A DNA stretch of 64,000 nucleotides from Caldilineaceae bacterium (lineage in GTDB: Bacteria; Chloroflexota; Anaerolineae; Caldilineales; Caldilineaceae), in NCBI GenBank assembly GCA_020634815.1, contig JACKBA010000010.1:101067-165066 (forward strand), read 5' to 3'. The translations under genes were made by a program, and so were the position numbers. This document shows positions 31,001 to 38,072 of the stretch, piece by piece (position 1 is the stretch's first letter; every line of letters begins with the position of its first letter). The notes under the pieces were generated by a model that searched no databases, was not told where the DNA came from, and saw only the letters and a program-made list of their open reading frames with translations.

Positions 31001-31407
31001 GCGCAGGCGGTCCGCGCCATATCAGTACGGCCCTGTCGCACCGCGGCGGATGCTTCCGCCGCGGCTTTCGTGAACGCCACGAGATCGACATTGCACGGGG
31101 CACCCTTTTGCCAGGCGATCGTGCGCGGTTCGACGTGGATATAGTCGGCGCAATCCGGCCACGCGCGGCGCAGGTGATGCAGTAACTGGCGCAGATTCGT
31201 TTGTGCCTGGGCTTCGGACGTATCGGGCCAGAAGAGGAAGGCGACGCGCTGCCGCGCCTGCGGTGCGCCGCGATGCAGCAGCAGGTAGGCAATCAGCGCC
31301 TGCTGGCGCGCCTGGTTCACGGTGACGCCGCGATCGTCATCGTAGGTCAGGCCAAAATCCCCAAGGAGCTGGACATACAACGTGGGCATGGTTGGCACCA
31401 ATGGCAA
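28099..31407 (-). CDS. BTAD-ATPase-TPR transcriptional regulator (module 1)
   Basis: A giant regulator of 1,102 residues (ATG 31389 is an alternative start). Residues ~8-100 are an OmpR-like winged helix (LYVQLLGDFGLTYDD, QALIAYLLLHRGAPQARQRV, LRQLLHHLRRAWPD); ~100-245 is the bacterial transcriptional activation domain (BTAD) with DPLHETTYRRLMRLYALNGD. A STAND-type AAA ATPase follows, with Walker A GEAGIGKSRL near 297 and Walker B LLLLLDDIQWCDPETLEWLG, and about 500 residues of TPR-like helices end the protein. Such proteins are ligand- or partner-gated activators. Its own promoter is at 31458-31485; its likely target starts right behind it. Confidence 0.88.
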   Translation of the reverse strand: MPLVPTMPTLYVQLLGDFGLTYDDDRGVTVNQARQQALIAYLLLHRGAPQARQRVAFLFWPDTSEAQAQTNLRQLLHHLRRAWPDCADYIHVEPRTIAWQKGAPCNVDLVAFTKAAAEASAAVRQGRTDMARTACAQAVDLYRGEFLPASYDEWLLAERERLRQAFLDTLEHLVILCENERDYPAAVQYAQRFLRADPLHETTYRRLMRLYALNGDRASALRIYHLCAATLERELGVEPNRDTQEAHERLLNMATPSVLREPQAQPAASGERLVGREDEWARLRNAWKKASQGHPRLVVIAGEAGIGKSRLADELLNWARRQGFANARARVYDSARTLAYAPVTEWLRAEPFQPAVRQLPVAWLGEVTRLLPELLDERSDLPRPEPLTERWQLQRFYEALARTVMAAGQPLLLLLDDIQWCDPETLEWLGYLLHFDRTGRMLVVATLRPEEVEERHPLASFLLNLRAEDLLTEIPLDRLTAAETTALAALVADNPLAPAAAERLFAETEGNPLFIVETVRSLASKLPGDEVGGAAAGLTPPAPLPARLQVVIQRRLAQLTPDAREVAELAAVAGRAFTYDLLARSSSFGEDALVAALDELWGRRLVRVRNADDYDFSHGRIREVANAQVSPTRRRLLHRRIAVALEQLHPDDLDAVAGELAAHSEQAGLRQQAAGYYARAAESAHRLLAYPEMAAFLQKRLDLLDSLPATPENLARQLDTLSRLGGALLIVKGLTAPEVEETLRRARTLCELVDDADKRFEVLLALRFYWGQRCQWDEAAQLNAELLALGYRSEEPVHLQAALRLTGAHSFHQGRFQEAHHYFEQATSLFEVNQPRSHGQDFEQDQGIANLRRLAPTLWLLGFPDQARPRIQELLERTRAISRPFDMLMSLDFAFDLAHYLRDPHLTQAYAAEYSALVAKHPYPHCVAVDLTFRGWVLAEQGAADEGIVLIQRGIDQLRALDTLLYSSQGLALLVEAYLRAGRHTQGIVVVDEALAFVGQIGESYWNAEFHRAKGDMLLASGADTVEIERCYQAALETARQQGAKSLELRAAVSLARLWQTQGNAEAAHSLLAGIYDWFSEGFDTPDLEEAGALLDALRHNA

Positions 31408-31457
31408 ACCGTTGACGCGTCAGCAGCAGGCTAGCGCACAAGGCGGAGCGATGCCCC

Positions 31458-31514
31458 ATTGTACGGGTTTTTGAGGACTTGTCCACAGCGCGCAAAAGGC
31501 CGAATTGCGCGCTG
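31458..31514 (-). promoter_or_regulatory. Regulator promoter with upstream 10-bp inverted repeat (module 1)
   Basis: Minus strand: TGGACA (31480-31485), 16 bases and TACAAT (31458-31463). Immediately upstream of the -35 is a perfect inverted repeat, CAGCGCGCAA and TTGCGCGCTG (31486-31514, 9-base spacer). The promoter aligns with that of the module 2 regulator (37195-37222). Confidence 0.6.
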
Positions 31515-31577
31515 TCGGCGGGGCCATTCACTGCGCGGCGGTGCCGGCTTGCTGTTGCCGACCAACCCCACCAGTGG

Positions 31578-31784
31578 CTACCCTTCCTGACTGGTGTCGT
31601 CGCTGCTCATCAGTTTCGCCAACATGAAGGCTTTTGCGTCCCGCCACGCGCGGAAATAGTGCGTTTCGCCGCTCAGGACATGGATCACGCGCATACGCAC
31701 CTCGCCACGACGGTAGCGGGTTGGCTCAATCCACAGGCGAACTGTGAACAGGTGTGTGCGTGGGTACGGTGGTTCTGCCGGCAT
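31578..31784 (-). CDS. Small protein of the YPRTHLF family (module 2)
   Basis: A 68-residue paralogue of the protein at 27719-27940: YPRTHLFTVRLWIEPTRYR, then GEVRMRVIHVLSGETHYFR, then W.DAKAFMLAKL. The aligned cores are about 65-70% identical by eye, and both start codons coincide. Here it lies downstream of its lipoprotein gene, 135 bases after the stop, in contrast to module 1 where it comes first. A stable hairpin separates it from the lipoprotein gene. Function unknown. Confidence 0.7.
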   Translation of the reverse strand: MPAEPPYPRTHLFTVRLWIEPTRYRRGEVRMRVIHVLSGETHYFRAWRDAKAFMLAKLMSSDDTSQEG

Positions 31785-31800
31785 AGTTCTCGCTACCGCT

Positions 31801-31838
31801 ATTGTGAGAGCGGCTGCAGGGGATCAGCCGCTCACAAT
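31801..31838 (-). other. Bulged hairpin between the module 2 lipoprotein and small protein genes
   Basis: ATTGTGAG-AG-CGGCTG (31801-31816) pairs with CAGCCGCTCACAAT (31825-31838) over 14 bp with a two-base bulge and an 8-base loop. There is no T-tract; it may slow transcription or stabilise the 3' end of the lipoprotein message. Confidence 0.55.
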
Positions 31839-31919
31839 GTGACGAACCAACGCCTGATTGATCGCCGGCGGCTTGCGGTTCAACCGCCCACGTCAAGCGC
31901 GTTGGTCTCTACGTGGCGC

Positions 31920-33542
31920 TTACTCGTCCCCAAAGTAGATCGTGCTAACTTGATCGGCAATGTCAAAGATATACTCCATCCACTGGTTGCCAATTGCGAC
32001 AAAGGTGACATTGTCATCGAGGAAGCGATAACTGATCGACGAGTAGTCATCTGGCCCACCAGCATTGGATGCGAGCCTGCGGCCGTTGAAATCGCGCAGG
32101 ACGATCCCGTAGCCGGCCCCCTCGTTGTACGCGGTAATCGCGTGCGAGGTCAGCATTTTTGCCAGTTCGCCGGCGTTCAACAGGTCGCCGGTGTGCAACC
32201 CTTCGTTCCACCGATAGAGATCGCCCACGGTGGTGTAACAGTTGCCTGAACCAAAGAGCGATGACGGATCGTAGGTGGCAGGTGTTTTGGCGGTATCCCA
32301 ATAGTAGCCGGGCGCAAGTGCGGCAGGGGGAGTGTCACACCCGCTGTGCGTCATTCCAAGTGGTTCAAAGAGTTGCTGTTGCATGTAATCTGCGTACGAT
32401 TGGCCCGCGACATGCTCGATTACAAGCGCGGCCAGTGTGAATCCGGAATGACTCCAGACGCGCTGCGCACCCGGCTCAAATTCCAGCGGCAGGTCACGGA
32501 AGAGCGCTACCACAGATTCTGGCGTGGCACCCTTGACGGTCAGTTCATGCGCTTCCATCGGCCTCGCATCGAAGTAATCGGGAATGCCCGAAGTATGGCT
32601 GAGCAAGTGGTGAAGCGTGATCGCCTGCCAGGTATCGGGGCAAACGTCGAGATACTGGCAAATCGAATCTTGTAGGCTCAGTTTTCCCTGCTGTTCGAGC
32701 AGCAGGGCGGCAGCGCCAGTGAACTGCGTGCCGAGCTCGCCAGCCAGGAAAACGGTATCCAAGGTGTTGGGCGTACCCTGCTGGCGGTCGGCCAGACCCC
32801 ACACATTGCTCCAAAGGATTTCGCCGTCTCGGGCAATGAGTGCCGCGCCCGTGAAACGACCTTTATCGAACTCGTCGTCAAGATAGGCGTTGATGTTCGC
32901 AACCGTCTCCTCCGCAATCGGCGTTGGTGCCAGGGCAAGTGGGTGCGACGCTGTCACGGCATCCCGATCAACCGGCACCATCAAGTGTTCGTATGGCGTG
33001 TCTTTGAACATGATGTACGGTTGACCCGCATGAGGTTCGGTCGCAAAGAGGGCGGGATCGAATCCGCCGGGTGCGATGAGCATGATGTGGGGCGGGGTGA
33101 CGACCCAATCTTCACCAGGAGCGGGTTCCATGGCAAGGGGATCGGTGTTGCTGGGATCGACGCCGCCGGCGAGCATGTAGCCGATGCCTACCGATTTGAT
33201 CTGCGGCGTTTCTCCCTTCGCAAACGCTTCATTCCAGGCGCCCCATTCCAGGTCATAGCAGGCCGGATCGGGCGCGCCGGGCGTAACCGGCCAATCGGTG
33301 AAACACGTCCAATCGTTAGTCCCTTCGCGCAAGAGGACCATATCGCCGCCCTCTTCTGTGGGCCAGTCAAGGATGGTAGCGTCCTTGGCGATCTCGACCG
33401 GCGCCGCACTCATCGCGACGGCAATCTTGGCATCGACTTCAGAAACGGCAGCAGGAACCTGGACCGGCTGGCAGGCGCTCAAGAGTATCAGCGCCAGCAG
33501 TAGTCCACCGACGAGCAAAGGCATCTCAGAATACTTTGACAC
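31920..33542 (-). CDS. Lipoprotein with one repeat domain and an inactivated serine-hydrolase domain (module 2)
   Basis: A 540-residue paralogue of the lipoprotein at 25536-27647. Signal and lipobox: PLLVGGLLLALILLSAC (Cys24). Residues ~37-200 carry a single copy of the DWP...GTNDWTCF...PPHIML...YIMFKDTPYEH domain. Residues ~210-540 have the class-C beta-lactamase fold, again without catalytic residues: SxxK reads ELGT, YxN reads WSH, and the third motif reads SNAGG. The same positions are lost as in module 1, so loss preceded the duplication and both proteins are kept intact otherwise. It sits 292 bases after its regulator gene, with the SARP-like site in between. Confidence 0.8.
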   Translation of the reverse strand: MSKYSEMPLLVGGLLLALILLSACQPVQVPAAVSEVDAKIAVAMSAAPVEIAKDATILDWPTEEGGDMVLLREGTNDWTCFTDWPVTPGAPDPACYDLEWGAWNEAFAKGETPQIKSVGIGYMLAGGVDPSNTDPLAMEPAPGEDWVVTPPHIMLIAPGGFDPALFATEPHAGQPYIMFKDTPYEHLMVPVDRDAVTASHPLALAPTPIAEETVANINAYLDDEFDKGRFTGAALIARDGEILWSNVWGLADRQQGTPNTLDTVFLAGELGTQFTGAAALLLEQQGKLSLQDSICQYLDVCPDTWQAITLHHLLSHTSGIPDYFDARPMEAHELTVKGATPESVVALFRDLPLEFEPGAQRVWSHSGFTLAALVIEHVAGQSYADYMQQQLFEPLGMTHSGCDTPPAALAPGYYWDTAKTPATYDPSSLFGSGNCYTTVGDLYRWNEGLHTGDLLNAGELAKMLTSHAITAYNEGAGYGIVLRDFNGRRLASNAGGPDDYSSISYRFLDDNVTFVAIGNQWMEYIFDIADQVSTIYFGDE

Positions 33543-33717
33543 GGTGTTCTCCTTTTGTCAGACATCCGACGAGTTGGCGGCCAGCCACGACAGCCACCGC
33601 AGCACACCGGCAATCAGACGCCGCACCGGAGAAGCATGCCGTTCGTGAATGCTTCCAAGGTGTCACAAAGCGTATTGCCTGCACGTCGCCACGTACTGGC
33701 TGGCGGTTGGTAGTGGA

Positions 33718-33754
33718 AGGATAGGTGACGCAGCGTTAGCAACGCGTTCTATGG
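33718..33754 (-). promoter_or_regulatory. SARP-type direct repeat and -10 before the module 2 output genes
   Basis: Minus strand: heptamer AGAACGC, spacer GTTG, heptamer CTAACGC (11-bp pitch), nine bases, then TATCCT. The preceding CCAT and all spacings are identical to the site at 28038-28074. The surrounding 292-base gap also holds a palindrome, TTAGCC-GT-GGCTAA (33759-33772), just after the regulator gene; nothing else recognisable is seen in it. Confidence 0.65.
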
Positions 33755-33834
33755 GGCATTAGCCGTGGCTAACTTTTCGAGAATGCGGAGTTACGGATGT
33801 GGGGAACGCACCCTGGGTGGTAGCAGACGCAAGG

Positions 33835-36800
33835 TCAGACGGATAGCCGGGCCAGGAGAAACCTCGCCTCCTGCAAGTCGGGGCAATCGAATCCTTCGCT
33901 GAACCAGGCGTAGATCGCGGCAAGCAGGGGTGTGGCTTCGGCATGCCTGCCCTGCACTGCCAGAAGGCGTGCCAGGCTGACGGTGGCGCGCAATTCCAGG
34001 AGCCGGGCATCTTGCCGGTGCGCCACTTCGATAGCGTTGCGGTAGGCTTCTTCCGCTTCCATGACCGGTGCACCACTTTCCAGGAGGAATTCGCCCCGGA
34101 GCCTGAGAATCTCGGCAGACCAGAACTCGTTGCCAAGTTGCTCGACCATGATCACGAGTTCATCGAGAAGTGCCAAGCCTTCGGCAAACCGGTCGGACCA
34201 GCCATAGGCCTCTGCCAGCCATGAACTCACATAGGGTAGAAAATGCTGTATGCCAAAGGCGCGCCAGGCAGCAAGCCCTTGAGTCATCAACTCGATCCCT
34301 GGCCCACTTGCGCCCTGGTGCGCCAATAGAAAGCCGCGCAACATCATACTCGACGCGACGTACTCGGGAAACTGATATTGATCGACTATTGCCGAATGCT
34401 CTTCGAGTAGCCGTGGCAACTCGTCATATTGTCGTTGGTCGTGAGCGGCCCAAATCGCGAACTCGACTGCAATGACACGTTCGAGCGGGCGCGCAATTTG
34501 GCGGGCAAGTGCCATGGCCGTGTCCTGATGCACATGGGCACGCGCAGGATAGCCAAGCAAAAGCAACGTCTGCGCCAGCCTGCAGAGCGTAGTGACATTG
34601 GGGGAGAGCTCATGTGCGGCGCCCGTTGTCGAGCGGGCTTGAGAATCAAACTCTGCAATTGCGTGTTGAAAGCAATCACATGCGCTGCCAAACTGACCTT
34701 GGTGAAAGAGGGATACACCCTTGTAGCGCAAAGCGTTACGCTTATATGCGGCGTCTTGCGTCTGTTCGGCAATCTTCAGCATGTCGGCTTCCAAGGCGGT
34801 CGTGATCAACCAGCGGCACGATTGCCTCCAGTAAACATGTAACCCTTCAAGTGCTGAAAACAGTTTGCCGTGATGTGAGCTATGCAGAGCCAACGCCCGG
34901 GCCTGCTGAAAAATTGAGTCGAGCTCGGGAGTAGCGAACCCCTTGACGATGTGGAGCATCTGACCCAAATGCAAGAGTGCATCCAGCTTCAGTTCGTTGC
35001 GGGCAGGCGTTGGCGGCGATGTTTCCAGTATGCTGAGCGTTTTGGTCATGTAAGCAATCGACTCCGCGCAGGCGAAGAGGCGATTGGCCACTGCCGCGGC
35101 TTGTCGGTAGTAGGCCAGCGCCTCGTCATTCTTGCCCGCCAGTTCATAATGCGCAGCCACCTGGCCACACACTTCGTCAATGCCATCACGATGGAGACGC
35201 TCTAGCGCCTGTGCCACCTGGTGATGCAATCGGCGCTGCCGCACCGGACTCACGTCGTCATAGGCTACGGCACGAATCTGGTCGTGGCTGAAGTCATAGG
35301 TGGTGGCATCCTGCACGCGCACGATGCGCCGTTGCCAGAGTTCGTCCAGAGCGCGGACCAAGGTGTCTTCAGTCAGGCTGGTTGTCTCTGCCAATAGGTT
35401 GAATGTAAATGAGCGTCCAATCACACCGGCAATACTGGCCAGTTCCAGGGCAGCGGGCGAGAGATGGGCGAGCCTCCGCCGGATGATGGCGTGTACAGTC
35501 GGTGGCAATCGCGTGCTTGGAAGCGCCGCATTCTCGAGCATCGGGAGGGATGCCTCATCAGGTGCTACGTCCGAGAATGCATCGGTGCGCATGCATTCCA
35601 CAACAAAAAAGGGATTACCTTCTGTCGCCTGATAGAGATGTCGTGCATAGCCGGCGTCGATACTATGTGCGCTCACCTGCCTGGCCAGGCGTGCAGTTTC
35701 CGCAATATCCAAAGGCCCCAATTCGATTTCGGTGAGATAGCCTGTCGCCCGCAGGTTGAGCAAGAGTGCAGTCAGTGGGTGATTCGCGTCGATTTCTTCC
35801 GGTCGTAGGGTGCCGACGATCAACAGCCGCGCGTTCCTGTCAAAGCGGAGTAAGTACGGCAGCCACTCCAACGTCTCCTGATCGCACCATTGCAGGTCGT
35901 CGAGCACCAGCAGTATCGGCTGGTTGGCGGCCATGATGATCCGTGCTAGCGCCTCGAAGAACCGTTGGCGCTGCCAGGACTCGGTCAGCGGATCTGGCCG
36001 CGGCAGGTCTGGCCGATCCACAAGGATCTCTGGCAACAGCCGCACGGCTTCGATTAACCAGACCTCGGACAGTTGTCGTCTGGCCTCTTCAAAGCTGTGA
36101 GCCCGCAACCAATCAGTTACCGGCGCATAGGACAGCGCCCTACCGGCGGCATACGTCCGTGTATGCGCGTGTGCAATTCCCTGCTGGCGCACCCAGTGCA
36201 GCATCTCCTCGGCCAGGCGGCTTTTTCCGATACCTGCTTCGCCGACAATGCAGCAAAGGTGCGGATAACCTTTGCGTGCCTTTGCCCATTGTGTTTGCAG
36301 TGCTGCCCATTCTGCCTGTCGCCCCACCAGGCGCTCGCGGGCGGCTGAAGATGCCTGTGTTACACGATCGGCGGGTGGCCCCTCCAGCTTGAGCAGGCGT
36401 GCATACGCATCTTGCGTATCCTGGTTGGGCTCCACACCAAGCTCACGATCGAGCAGCGTCGCACAGACGTGGTAGGTACGCAAAGCGCTGGCAGGGTCGC
36501 CGTTCAAGGCATGCAGGCGCATCAAGCGCCGGTAGGTCGTCTCGTGAAGCGGGTCAGCGCGCAGGAAGCGTTGCGCGTAGTGAATGGCCGATGGATAGTC
36601 GCGTGCGTTTTCGCAGAGCACGACGAGTTGTTGTAAAACTTCGAGAAACGTCTGTCGCAGGCGCTCGCGTTCGGGCAGGAGCCACTCTTCATAACAGGCG
36701 GGCAGCAGATCACCGCGGTAGAGTTCGACGGCCGTCACACATTCAGCACGTGCAACAATTGCGTTTTCTTGCCCAACTGCGGCTGCAGCCGCAGTAGCCG

Positions 36801-37137
36801 CAGTGCCAAACACCTCGACATCGACGGCGCATTCCATACGAACATTCCAACAGAGCGTGCGCGCCTCGATTTGAACGTAGTTGGCGGAGTCCGGCCACGC
36901 GCGTTGCAAGTGGTGAAGCAGTTGGCGAAGGTTCGTTTGCGCCTGTGCTTCGCTCGTATCAGGCCAGAACTGAAAGGCAATATGCTGGCGCGGCTGCGGT
37001 GCGCCACGGTGCAGCAGCAAATAGGCCAGCAGCGACTGCTGGCGCGCCTGGCGAATTGCTGTGACCGGGCTATCGCCATCCAGGAGGCGGAAATCGCCCA
37101 GGAGTTGGACATGAAGCATGGGCATGACTGGCTCCAA
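33835..37137 (-). CDS. BTAD-ATPase-TPR transcriptional regulator (module 2)
   Basis: A 1,100-residue paralogue of the regulator at 28099-31407 with the same order of parts: winged helix (MLHVQLLGDFRLLDGD, SLLAYLLLHRGAPQPRQHI), BTAD (DPLHETTYRRLMRLHALNGD), STAND ATPase with Walker A GEAGIGKSRL near 296 and Walker B ILLVLDDLQWCDQETLEWL, and a long TPR-like C-terminus. ATGs at 37137, 37125 and 37119 are all possible starts. N-terminal DNA-binding regions of the two paralogues are strongly alike, which fits their sharing one operator type; the C-terminal sensor regions differ more. It is divergent from the broken macrodomain gene. Confidence 0.88.
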   Translation of the reverse strand: MEPVMPMLHVQLLGDFRLLDGDSPVTAIRQARQQSLLAYLLLHRGAPQPRQHIAFQFWPDTSEAQAQTNLRQLLHHLQRAWPDSANYVQIEARTLCWNVRMECAVDVEVFGTAATAAAAAVGQENAIVARAECVTAVELYRGDLLPACYEEWLLPERERLRQTFLEVLQQLVVLCENARDYPSAIHYAQRFLRADPLHETTYRRLMRLHALNGDPASALRTYHVCATLLDRELGVEPNQDTQDAYARLLKLEGPPADRVTQASSAARERLVGRQAEWAALQTQWAKARKGYPHLCCIVGEAGIGKSRLAEEMLHWVRQQGIAHAHTRTYAAGRALSYAPVTDWLRAHSFEEARRQLSEVWLIEAVRLLPEILVDRPDLPRPDPLTESWQRQRFFEALARIIMAANQPILLVLDDLQWCDQETLEWLPYLLRFDRNARLLIVGTLRPEEIDANHPLTALLLNLRATGYLTEIELGPLDIAETARLARQVSAHSIDAGYARHLYQATEGNPFFVVECMRTDAFSDVAPDEASLPMLENAALPSTRLPPTVHAIIRRRLAHLSPAALELASIAGVIGRSFTFNLLAETTSLTEDTLVRALDELWQRRIVRVQDATTYDFSHDQIRAVAYDDVSPVRQRRLHHQVAQALERLHRDGIDEVCGQVAAHYELAGKNDEALAYYRQAAAVANRLFACAESIAYMTKTLSILETSPPTPARNELKLDALLHLGQMLHIVKGFATPELDSIFQQARALALHSSHHGKLFSALEGLHVYWRQSCRWLITTALEADMLKIAEQTQDAAYKRNALRYKGVSLFHQGQFGSACDCFQHAIAEFDSQARSTTGAAHELSPNVTTLCRLAQTLLLLGYPARAHVHQDTAMALARQIARPLERVIAVEFAIWAAHDQRQYDELPRLLEEHSAIVDQYQFPEYVASSMMLRGFLLAHQGASGPGIELMTQGLAAWRAFGIQHFLPYVSSWLAEAYGWSDRFAEGLALLDELVIMVEQLGNEFWSAEILRLRGEFLLESGAPVMEAEEAYRNAIEVAHRQDARLLELRATVSLARLLAVQGRHAEATPLLAAIYAWFSEGFDCPDLQEARFLLARLSV

Positions 37138-37194
37138 CGCAACGCCTTCAGCGGTCTGGCATTGATTCAGCTACGCCGCAACGGATGCCGACAA

Positions 37195-37222
37195 ATTGTA
37201 CGTGTTTCTGACAAGTTGTCTA
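37195..37222 (-). promoter_or_regulatory. Regulator promoter (module 2)
   Basis: Minus strand: TAGACA (37217-37222), 16 bases and TACAAT (37195-37200), aligning without gaps with the module 1 regulator promoter. The palindrome GACAACTTGTC overlaps the -35, and ATCAC-GAAAAAA-GTGAT lies just upstream at 37222-37238. Confidence 0.6.
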
Positions 37223-37368
37223 TCACGAAAAAAGTGATGCCTTATTCGGGGCGCGGGCAGAGGGCAACAGAAGCGAGGCTGCATCCACACTGCGTGATAC
37301 GCAGAGCGCTGGTACAATAGAGGCTGCAATTCGGCCCAATAGACACTATCCAGGTAAGAATCAACGTC

Positions 37369-37945
37369 GTGAGCCAGGATCACAATGACCGCCTACAGAT
37401 CCTGAGAGCGGACATCACTACGCTGCACGTCGACGCCATCGTCAACGCGGCCAACTCATCGCTGCTGGGTGGCGGTGGGGTCGACGGGGCGATCCACCGC
37501 GCGGCGGGGCCGGGCCTGCTGGCCGAGTGCCGCACGCTGGGCGGCTGCCCGACAGGCGAGGCGCGGCTGACGCGCGGCTACAATCTGTCGGCGACATACG
37601 TCATCCACACGGTCGGGCCGGTGTGGCGCGCCGGTGTGGCGCGGCGGCGGGCATGGCGAGGACGACCTGCTGGCCAGTTGCTATCGCAGCGTATTCGCCA
37701 TCGTCGCCGCACACGACGACATCCGCAGCATCGCCTTCCCGTCGATCAGCACGGGCGTCTACGGCTTACCCATCGAACGCGCCAGCTGCATTGCACTACG
37801 GGAGATGCTCGATTTTCTGGCGGGCAATGACAGTGTGGAAGAGGTAATCGCCTGCTGTTACTCCGCCCACGATCTGCGCGTCTATCAAGCCGCGCTGGCA
37901 GAAATCAGCGCCAGCAGGCATGCGGGCCAGCATGAATCGTTGTGA
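37369..37945 (+). pseudogene. Macrodomain protein broken by a 13-bp tandem duplication
   Basis: A macrodomain (ADP-ribose-binding, O-acetyl-ADP-ribose deacetylase type) read in two frames. The first part has LQILRADITTLHVDAIVNAA, the hallmark NAANSSLLGGGGVDGAIHRA and YVIHTVGPVWR; the second part, from ~37644, has GGGHGEDDLLASCYRSVF, FPSISTGVYGLPIERA and IACCYSAHDLRVYQ. At the junction CCGGTGTGGCGCG is present twice in tandem (37618-37630 and 37631-37643). Removing one copy restores HTVGPVWRGGGHGED and a complete ~188-residue protein. The start is a GTG. It may be a recent mutation, a reversible slip or a sequence error. Confidence 0.85.
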
Positions 37946-37995
37946 TGCTGCGGCGCATTGTAGTGAAGCGTATAAAGATGGCCCGTTTTTTCTCT

Positions 37996-38035
37996 GCGAA
38001 TCTCTGCCTCTCTGCACCGCTGCGTCAAGATTTTT
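37996..38035 (+). repeat. CTCTGCG-type repeat upstream of the GH116 gene
   Basis: TCTCTGCGAATCTCTGCCTC and following CTCTGCACC units, the same family as at 17134-17171. It occupies most of the short gap before the GH116 gene and may contain or displace its promoter. Confidence 0.75.
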
Positions 38036-38072
38036 CGTTTCCCAGATTGCTCCAAAGGATTGAAGTCAGACT

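Noticed and set aside
25536..33542. Lipoproteins considered as beta-lactamase resistance genes
   Set aside because: Catalytic Ser, Lys, Tyr and the third motif are all missing in both.
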